From Telmatactis stephensoni (taxonomy: Eukaryota > Cnidaria > Anthozoa > Actiniaria > Isophelliidae), in assembly GCA_029948255.1 (NCBI GenBank), contig JALIZF010001919.1, positions 310,001 to 374,000 on the forward strand: a stretch of 64,000 nt of DNA. Direction: 5' to 3'. The position numbers and the translations under genes were made by a program. Below the pieces are notes generated by a model. That model was given only the letters and a program-made list of their open reading frames with translations. It made no database searches and was not told the origin of the DNA. Position 1 is the stretch's first letter. Every line of letters begins with the position of its first letter. Positions 62,201-64,000 of the stretch are shown piece after piece.

Positions 62201-63841
62201 TCACAAAATTTCAAAACGATACAATTTTATACATTAACTCAACTATCTCAATATTTCTTCTACATTGTCTCAACAATCAGCACAGCAGAGGCACTTCTTC
62301 ACTTACTTAGGAGAAAAGTCAAAACTCAAAATAACTGAGCATTTTCCTTACCTGCTCTCGACGCCACGTGGTTGCCTCCGGGAACACCATGATCAGGCAG
62401 TTGTTTAAAGCCCGGAACCCTAATCACGTCTTCGGGTTTCTCAACAGCGCGTGTAAGAGCTGGTATGTCCGCTTGGTCGCCGATGGCCACAATGAACACT
62501 TTCACTCCGTCTCTTTGAAGAGGCTTGACCGCTTCTCCAAGGACTTCCCCTCCAGGCACGTCACGACCGGCTGTTAGAAGAACCACCACCTTTGGAACAT
62601 CATTCCTTGCTTGCTTCAAAACTCTTCCAGCCTCCTCGATGGCCTTGTCCATTCGCCTGTACTGACCCAGGTAAGGCGTGGAGTCCACAAGCCGTTCAAA
62701 TTGCACCTTGGTCGAGTAGTCCTGGAATCCAAAGTGCCTCCTTGGAGTGGTAGCGTAAGACACCACCGAGCCTCTTGATTTTCCTGGCTCCACGTTCAAT
62801 GTATCGCCCATCGATTTCACAAAGTCCTTCTCCACTTGGAAGTTAGGTCGGCTCACAGAGAATGACGAGTCCACCAAAAACACCACGTCAGCTTTGAAGT
62901 TGGGGTCCACCTTCTTCTTTGGTTTCTCGCCTGAAAGTCAAGGCCAACACAGAAACATCAACTTTAGTAAATAGTGTCTGTTCCACACACCTCTTATCCC
63001 AAAAAAGATCGCCTTTCTCAACTGACCAACTATCCCGCTGAAAACCAAATACAATCCCTCTCCATTTTTCTCCTCCCTCTTATATCGCCAATGAACAAAT
63101 CAAGCCCGAAAATACCTGACAATGCACATTCACGATTGCATCCTCTCATCCAACCCAACCATTTGCGAAAGAGCACCACCAGGCATTCCTTTGTGAACTG
63201 CGCACATCTCCTCAATTCCGAACACTACAATCCCCGCAAAAAATAATCAACTCTTTCCTTACCAGCTCTGGACGCCACGTGGTTGCCGGCCGGAACACCA
63301 TGGTCAGGCAGTTGTTTAAAGCCCGGAACCCTAATCACGTCTTCGGGTTTCTCAACAGCGCGTGTAAGAGCTGGTATGTCCACTTGGTCGCCGATGGCCA
63401 CAATGAACACTTTCACTCCGTCTCTTTGAAGAGGCTTGACCGCTTCTCCAAGGACTTCCCCTCTAGACACGTCACGACCGGCTGTTAGAAGAACCACCAC
63501 CTTTGGAACATCATTCCTTGCTTGCTTCAAAACTCTTCCAGCCTCCTCGATGGCCTTGTCCATTCGCCTGTACTGACCCAGGTAAGGCGTAGAGTCCACA
63601 AGCCGTTCAAATTGCACCTTGGTCGAGTAGTCCTGGAATCCAAAGTGCCTCCTTGGAGTGGTAGCGTAAGACACCACCGAGCCTCTTGATTTTCCTGGCT
63701 CCACGTTCAATGTATCGCCCATCGATTTCACAAAGTCCTTCTCCACTTGGAAGTTAGGTCGGCTCACAGAGAATGACGAGTCCACCAAAAACACCACGTC
63801 AGTTTTGAAATTGGGGTCCACCTTCTTCTTTGGCTTCTCGC
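41421..63841 (-). CDS. Gene C: array of at least 17 tandem vWA domains (5' end outside window)
   Basis: Coding exons from 63841 down to 41421 encode 17 consecutive vWA domains, about 3240 residues, with no other domain type. Thirteen domains are single exons of 564-579 bases; four are split. Every domain boundary is a phase-1 intron. The repeats share an FVKSLARxxNVxPGKSR-like helix, RRxDKAL and an LTAGRQ-like fourth strand. Only domain 17 keeps a full MIDAS and the bracketing Cys pair. Domains 1-16 have neither a full MIDAS nor the Cys pair. Domain 17 has a one-base deletion in this sequence. No signal peptide is seen, because the start lies above 64000. The protein is probably extracellular, by similarity to genes A and B. 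It could be annotated as collagen alpha-VI-like, but no collagen triplets are visible. Confidence 0.82.
41834..42428. mobile_element. Nested foldback elements
   Basis: AATAATATACATGCAAAAATTT near 41837 is matched in reverse complement by AATTTTTGCATGTATATTATT near 42240-42261. Adjacent to it, 42262-42428 is a second palindrome: ATAATATGGTTTACTCGTGC against TGCACTCGTAACCATATTAT. Both lie in the intron that splits domain 17. No coding capacity. Confidence 0.7.
42974..43316 (-). CDS. Gene C vWA domain 17, first part, with a one-base frameshift
   Basis: Acceptor TTTCATTGTAG, then GTTVVSCNQTLDVGIVMDSSGS. The frame breaks after SLG (about 43236-43246) and resumes one base off at HYSKERDFIKSI, GIVPFSDYAE, RTRIDRALDVA, ending GVPQ at a phase-0 donor. 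The exon is 343 bases, one short of the 2+3n required. Without correction the reading hits a stop about 37 codons on. The Cys and the MIDAS DSSGS and Thr are all present. Confidence 0.75.
44261..44827 (-). CDS. Gene C vWA domain 16
   Basis: Acceptor ATCTTTCTAG, then PTRVGPSGYVADIMFLVDSSNE, GQRLDKAIELA, LIILAKGKPI, ITNVLAIGPG, ending IWKHI at G|GTAGGT. The LTDG motif is AKGK. No bracketing Cys. 567 bases. Confidence 0.83.
44923..45492 (-). CDS. Gene C vWA domain 15
   Basis: Acceptor TGTTGTGATAG, then GEKKVHDQKTDLLFVVDSSDS, IKRLDKALVLA, AVIISDGKQS, AKVYVIGTGD, ending LSQMTI at G|GTAAGT. It keeps DxSxS and the Asp of the fourth strand but lacks the Thr, so the MIDAS is partial. No bracketing Cys pair. 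Confidence 0.83.
45957..46209 (-). CDS. Gene C vWA domain 14, second part
   Basis: Phase-0 acceptor (TCTTTCTCAG), then ANKVIFFLTTGRHQ, AQVFAIGIGS, ending EHVAIGT at G|GTAAGA. Combined length is 573 bases. The LTDG Asp is Thr. Confidence 0.82.
46794..47113 (-). CDS. Gene C vWA domain 14, first part
   Basis: Acceptor ATCTTTTTAG, then KPREPHPPTDLIFLIDSSDE, IIKSISRSFD, KRRLDQAAQQA, and phase-0 donor after RARPK (AAG|GTAGAG). Confidence 0.82.
47225..47515 (+). mobile_element. tRNA-derived SINE
   Basis: A-box GGTGGCCGAGTGGTTAGACC and B-box GGTTCGATTCCCAGAC give a tRNA-like head. A body follows with TTTCTCCGGGTCCTCCGGTT and then an AT-rich end (AAATAAACAGTTATTTATTT). The tRNA-unrelated body marks it as a SINE rather than a tRNA gene. 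It lies in the gene C intron between domains 13 and 14. Confidence 0.75.
47664..47710. repeat. (CCTT)n/(CCCT)n microsatellite
   Basis: A run of TTCC then CCCT/CCTC units ending about 37 bases below the domain 13 donor. On the transcript strand it is purine-rich (GGGA)n. Confidence 0.9.
47747..48325 (-). CDS. Gene C vWA domain 13
   Basis: Acceptor CTATTCAG, then ITSRLQFKSDIVFMIDGSND, SRRLDRALEDG, AVLLTTGRQA, ARIYVIGVGK, ending TAKQ at G|GTGAGT. 579 bases. The preceding intron holds a MITE; the following one holds a SINE and a CCTT/CCCT run. Confidence 0.83.
48520..48665. mobile_element. MITE (about 146 bp)
   Basis: GGCCTGGTTTTCCCGAGCGA, then CAGAAGTAGAAGCAACAT, is mirrored by ATGTTGCTTCCGCTTCTGCT and CGCTTGTGAAACTAGGCC. 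It lies in the gene C intron between domains 12 and 13. Confidence 0.75.
49085..49204. mobile_element. Short palindromic MITE
   Basis: TTGAGGAGCTGTTTATATGG and CCATATAAACAGCCCCTCAA are inverted copies around a GC-richer centre. Located in the gene C intron between domains 12 and 13. Confidence 0.7.
49316..49553 (-). CDS. Gene C vWA domain 12, second part
   Basis: Phase-0 acceptor (TTTCTATAG), then IVVLLTAGVQ, ILTYIIAIGK, DLMMVKTFSDL, ending RRVMS at G|GTAAGC. Combined length with the first part is 567 bases. Confidence 0.82.
50086..50414 (-). CDS. Gene C vWA domain 12, first part
   Basis: Acceptor TTTTTCAG, then PLKPQKVIADIVFLADSSSE, EKTFIKNFAR, SRRIDSALTSA, and phase-0 donor after RAIK (AAG|GTACGT). 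The start of this exon extends above the nearest Met codon. Confidence 0.82.
50488..51060 (-). CDS. Gene C vWA domain 11
   Basis: Acceptor GATTTGACAG, then KLDSTRNNFDVVFVVDSSDD, ERRLDRALNTA, AVLFTAGRQS, AKTYVVAIGS, ending VTDGS at G|GTAATT. 573 bases. Thr and Asp of MIDAS are lost. Confidence 0.83.
51434..51619. mobile_element. Probable pogo-like MITE
   Basis: The left CAGTAGAACCGACTGTTTCA and the right (reverse complement) GCAGAACCACTGCAATTTCA are similar inverted ends. It ends about 12 bp below the donor of the domain 10 second exon. Confidence 0.5.
51631..52012 (-). CDS. Gene C vWA domain 10, second part
   Basis: Phase-0 acceptor (ATTTCTATAG) opens LDTASTNADFVSLVDRAP, then QRRMDKALETA, AFLLTAGSQA, TRAYVIAIGN, ending VIYKVY at G|GTAAGT. 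Together with the first part it is 573 bases, the standard length. Confidence 0.82.
52120..52350. mobile_element. Foldback element
   Basis: AAAACGGTTTCCCGTGTTTGAT at the left pairs with ATCAAACACGGATTTTCAGC at the right. GTGTTTGAT and ATCAAACAC motifs occur in both orientations inside. Located in the intron splitting gene C domain 10. Confidence 0.6.
52720..52910 (-). CDS. Gene C vWA domain 10, first part
   Basis: Acceptor TCTGTGATAG, then PVQPLDMSADIIFMID with MIDAS DTSSD, AFVKTLSKHF, and phase-0 donor after EAFAK (AAG|GTAAGA). This early split is shared only with gene B domain 7. Confidence 0.8.
52985..53548 (-). CDS. Gene C vWA domain 9
   Basis: Acceptor TGTTGTACAG, then VVSKPKKPSADIVILGDSSSD, DRRLDLAINAA, LILITAGRQG, INTYVITIGR, ending VVNNVG at G|GTGAGT. 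From here on, most domains have an acidic residue at the last DxSxS position. 564 bases. Confidence 0.83.
53588..53697. mobile_element. Short palindrome (about 110 bp)
   Basis: GGGGTGACT with ACACTTGTAATTTACAA at the left matches TTGTAAATTGCAAGTGTCA and AGTCACCCC at the right in inverted orientation. Probably a small MITE in the gene C intron between domains 8 and 9. Confidence 0.65.
53811..54377 (-). CDS. Gene C vWA domain 8
   Basis: Acceptor CCTGTTTTAG, then IKEPVDLSADIIFVVDSSSS, ASRMDRALDTT, VVFFTASRGG, AKVFVVAFGK, ending IIAARAG at G|GTTTGT. The LTDG position is TASR, so the Asp and Gly are both lost. 567 bases. Confidence 0.83.
54914..55480 (-). CDS. Gene C vWA domain 7
   Basis: Acceptor CATCTTTGCAG, then FVVPQPVAADIVFLMDSSAS, KRRIDLALGEA, LVLLIAGSQS, VKNYVFTIGS, ending SSDKITM at A|GTAAGT. 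567 bases. The intron above it (55481-56827) is AT-rich and includes a (GTA)n run and a MITE. Confidence 0.83.
56241..56296. repeat. (GTC)n and (GTA)n microsatellite
   Basis: Five to six CGT units are followed by about eleven GTA units, in the gene C intron between domains 6 and 7. The surrounding 55500-56210 is very AT-rich without coding signal. Confidence 0.9.
56512..56712. mobile_element. MITE of the CGCGGCTACATGAGTGATTT family
   Basis: The left end AAAGTCGCGGCTACATGAGT is mirrored by the right end TCGTTCGTGTAGCCATGGCTTA. A second, diverged copy is at 31244-31366. Confidence 0.65.
56828..57400 (-). CDS. Gene C vWA domain 6
   Basis: Acceptor TTTTTTACAG, then KPEVTGFTADIVFLADSSSS, SRRMDKALEEA, VVLMTTGRQT, AKIYVIAMGK, ending IIKDS at C|GTAAGT. 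DxSxS is intact but Thr and Asp are lost. 573 bases. Confidence 0.83.
57494..58725. mobile_element. Giant 1.2-kb inverted repeat filling an intron
   Basis: The arms run from about 57494 to 58078 and from about 58140 to 58725, with roughly 60 bp between. Matching pairs include AAAATGGTGCAGAATT with TTCTGCACCATTTT, GTGGAGCCACGCCCAGAAAT with ATTTCTGGGCGTGGCTCCAC, and AGCTATGGAATACATTATA with its complement near 58420. The arms agree at about 80 percent or more by eye. It occupies almost the whole intron between gene C domains 5 and 6 (57401-58770). No coding capacity. Confidence 0.85.
58771..59343 (-). CDS. Gene C vWA domain 5
   Basis: Acceptor TTGCTGCAG, then RRPLVPDDLTAEVVFLVD, DASFT, LRRIDKALQSA, VVLLTAGNQI, AKTFVVAIGD, ending at T|GTGAGT. 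573 bases. The intron that follows is the giant hairpin. Confidence 0.83.
59523..60092 (-). CDS. Gene C vWA domain 4
   Basis: Acceptor TTTTTCACAG, then AVVLSDFSTDLLFLIDASYT, SSRIDLAIERA, VVLLTAGRQG, ADVFVITIGS, ending EISRRTG at G|GTATGT. MIDAS motif DASYT with Ser in place of the Thr and Ala in place of the Asp. 570 bases. Confidence 0.83.
60330..60893 (-). CDS. Gene C vWA domain 3
   Basis: Acceptor TTTCTTTCTAG, then SIGDFFSADIVFLLDSSSG, SRRIDKALSEA, VVLLATGDQP, ANILAVIIGQ, ending KQASKKPG with donor G|GTAAGT. Both MIDAS Thr and Asp are missing. 564 bases. Confidence 0.83.
60894..62351 (-). other. Gene C intron between domains 2 and 3
   Basis: A 1.46 kb intron holding a plus-strand exon-like segment (about 61214-61329), a TA-flanked MITE (61640-61908) and AT-rich filler. 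No vWA sequence. Confidence 0.65.
61640..61908. mobile_element. MITE with TATTTCAAAAAA ends
   Basis: TATAGCTATTTCAAAAAAGG at the left and, in reverse complement, TACAGCTATTTCAAAAAACG at the right are terminal inverted repeats. Inner GAATACTGCATTCC and GGAATACAGTATTC also pair. TA flanks both ends. Confidence 0.75.
62352..62930 (-). CDS. Gene C vWA domain 2
   Basis: Same length and splice sites as domain 1, with only five residue differences out of 193 (for example PG versus SR after AGRDV). MIDAS DSSFS with AG instead of DG. It is part of a recent 911-bp duplication. Confidence 0.85.
63263..63841 (-). CDS. Gene C vWA domain 1 (first in window)
   Basis: Acceptor TGACTTTCAG, then EKPKKKVDPNFKTDVVFLVD, MIDAS DSSFS, YRRMDKAIEEA (no Thr), VVLLTAGRDV (Asp replaced by Ala), VKVFIVAIGD, ending ASRAG at donor G|GTAAGG. 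579 bases, phase 1-1. It is nearly identical to the next exon. Confidence 0.85.
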
Positions 63842-64000
63842 CTGAAAGTCAAGGCCAACACACAAACATCAACTTCAGTAACAAGTGCCCGCTCCACACA
63901 CCTCTTATCCCAAAAAGATCGCCTTTCTCAACTGACCAACTATCCCGCTGAAAATCAAATGCAATCCCTCTCCATTTTTCTCCTCCCTCTTATATCGCCC

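Larger units (their letters stand above)
62346..64000. repeat. Recent 911-bp segmental tandem duplication
   Basis: The block 62346-63090 (exon of domain 2 plus upstream intron) aligns with 63256-64000 (exon of domain 1 plus upstream intron) at an offset of 911, falling to 910 after one indel. Exon and intron sequence are both more than 95 percent alike by eye. The second copy runs off the window edge, so more copies may follow. Confidence 0.9.

Overview
The window looks like nuclear DNA of an invertebrate animal, most likely an anthozoan cnidarian and probably a stony coral. The evidence is AT-rich sequence with short phase-1 exons, dense MITEs, foldback elements, tRNA-derived SINEs and microsatellites, and thrombospondin type-1 (TSP1) repeats of the style common in coral and sea-anemone matrix proteins. 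The species assignment is inference; there are no prokaryotic features.

All supportable genes lie on the minus strand, so they read from high to low coordinates. They form a head-to-tail cluster of three genes built almost entirely from von Willebrand factor A (vWA) domains. Gene C (63841 down to 41421, 5' end outside the window) has 17 tandem vWA domains on 21 exons and a candidate 3' non-coding exon at about 40957. Gene B (39847 to 21881) appears complete: a signal-peptide exon, ten vWA domains and a stop codon. Gene A (16113 to about 614) has a signal-peptide exon followed by vWA-vWA-TSP1-vWA-TSP1-TSP1-TSP1 and a possible short terminal exon, an architecture like coral coadhesin-type skeletal-matrix proteins. 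I placed exon boundaries by reading AG acceptors and GT donors. Almost every domain is bounded by phase-1 introns, so domains can be duplicated without breaking the frame.

The metal-binding MIDAS residues (DxSxS, Thr, Asp) are intact in all three vWA domains of gene A, in domains 7 and 10 of gene B, and in the last domain of gene C. The other vWA domains have lost one or more of these residues. In gene C, domains 1-16 have also lost the Cys pair that brackets the domain. The last gene C domain carries a one-base frameshift in this sequence. The two most 5' gene C domains in the window are a very recent duplication of about 911 bp.

Intergenic parts are short: 1-613 (a CAGT microsatellite and the 3' flank of gene A), 16114-21880 (between genes A and B) and 39848-41420 (between genes B and C). 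Introns hold a giant 1.2 kb hairpin (57494-58725), a 1.06 kb TTAA-flanked foldback element (6623-7679), a MITE with an internal minisatellite (4330-4619), pogo/Tigger-like and hAT-like MITEs, two tRNA-derived SINEs and long trinucleotide runs. The three proteins are probably secreted extracellular-matrix or adhesion proteins. A role in the skeletal or mesogleal matrix is plausible but not shown by the sequence.
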